From positions 1 through 64,000 of the forward strand of contig NZ_QBKI01000005.1 in assembly GCF_003054055.1 (NCBI RefSeq): 64,000 nt of DNA, written 5' to 3'. The notes under the pieces were generated by a model, which saw only the letters and a program-made list of their open reading frames with translations, was not told the origin of the DNA and made no database searches. The position numbers and the translations under genes are program-made. This document shows positions 63,705-64,000 of the stretch, piece by piece; the stretch's first letter is position 1; each line of letters opens with the position of its first letter. This DNA is from Pontibacter mucosus. Its GTDB lineage: Bacteria; Bacteroidota; Bacteroidia; Cytophagales; Hymenobacteraceae.

Positions 63705-64000
63705 ATGAACGAAGAGACAACCCTTAGCGACCTATTAAAGCTTCACCGCCACACCTTCGCCCCTGTTCTGGACACTGACCTGAACGCCGACAGCGTGTGC
63801 TTACTCGACTTTTCCGAAAAAAACGAGCTGCTGCAAGAAACCGACCTGCAGGATACAGTTGCTTTCAATGCCGCCGTGGCGCAGCTGCTGCAACAGCAAC
63901 AGGCCACCACAGGCGTAGGGGGTTATCTGGAGGACCGCTTTATTTACCGCCGCAGCCGCCATTTTGATGCCGAGACCCAAAGCCGCAACCTGCACCTGGG
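63705..64000 (+). CDS. Probable M23 peptidase, N-terminal part (cut by window edge)
   Basis: An ATG at 63705 opens a frame that runs off the window after 98 codons. The stretch GGYLEDRFIYRRSRHFDAE followed by SRNLHLG resembles the region just before the first zinc-ligand His in Bacteroidota M23 (LytM-type) peptidases, where HLG begins the catalytic domain. No signal peptide is seen. The call rests on a short segment. Confidence 0.55.
   Translation, partial: MNEETTLSDLLKLHRHTFAPVLDTDLNADSVCLLDFSEKNELLQETDLQDTVAFNAAVAQLLQQQQATTGVGGYLEDRFIYRRSRHFDAETQSRNLHL

Overview
The window reads as a piece of a Bacteroidota chromosome, most likely from the Cytophagales family Hymenobacteraceae (Pontibacter-like). 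The grounds are Bacteroidota-type promoters (TAnnTTTG with an upstream TTG), two proteins with type IX secretion tails, the one-subunit cytochrome b558 form of succinate dehydrogenase, a ketocarotenoid gene cluster, and moderate GC. The genus is inference.

Layout. 0-6 kb: the tail of an IS5-type transposase, a small unknown gene, paaN, and a secreted subtilisin. 6-16.5 kb: aconitase, a TlpA-type lipoprotein, a repeat-rich stretch around a methyltransferase, a polyprenyl diphosphate synthase, an alpha/beta hydrolase with folK, a 3-hydroxyacyl-CoA dehydrogenase, and small genes. 16.5-21.7 kb: a degenerate CPBP membrane protein, fabD, a DCC-family protein and a large gliding-motility-type secreted protein. 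21.9-25.4 kb: sdhCAB. 26.3-42.2 kb: the division and cell wall (dcw) cluster, leftward, in the order mraZ-rsmH-ftsL-ftsI-murE-mraY-(four-helix-bundle gene)-murD-ftsW-murG-murC-ftsQ-ftsA-ftsZ, without murF or ddl. 42.5-45.6 kb: divergent metal-type operon (HYC_CC_PP-like protein, TonB receptor, HMA protein). 46.4-54 kb: crtW, ispH, lycopene cyclase, an unknown, crtB, crtI, an ECF sigma factor, a CarH-like MerR regulator and crtZ. Together with a C20 precursor these would make astaxanthin-type carotenoids. 54-62.8 kb: phenylacetate genes (enoyl-CoA hydratase, paaR, paaABCD, separate paaE) with a META lipoprotein and an M3 peptidase between them. The right end holds an HNH-like/AP2 protein and the start of a probable M23 peptidase.

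Three things stand out. (1) The 7-mer AAGTATA/TATACTT is massively over-represented on both strands, inside genes and between them. It often forms inverted pairs in terminator stems, much as DNA uptake sequences do in Neisseria and Haemophilus. (2) The gap between mraZ and the divergent metal operon carries an mraZ promoter, two arrays of 10-bp-phased AAAGTGG boxes that look like MraZ operators (one facing each transcription unit), and a tight cluster of four DnaA boxes, three of them perfect. (3) Short spacers inside and beside operons are filled with inverted low-complexity word repeats that differ from spacer to spacer. No tRNA, rRNA or CRISPR array was seen.
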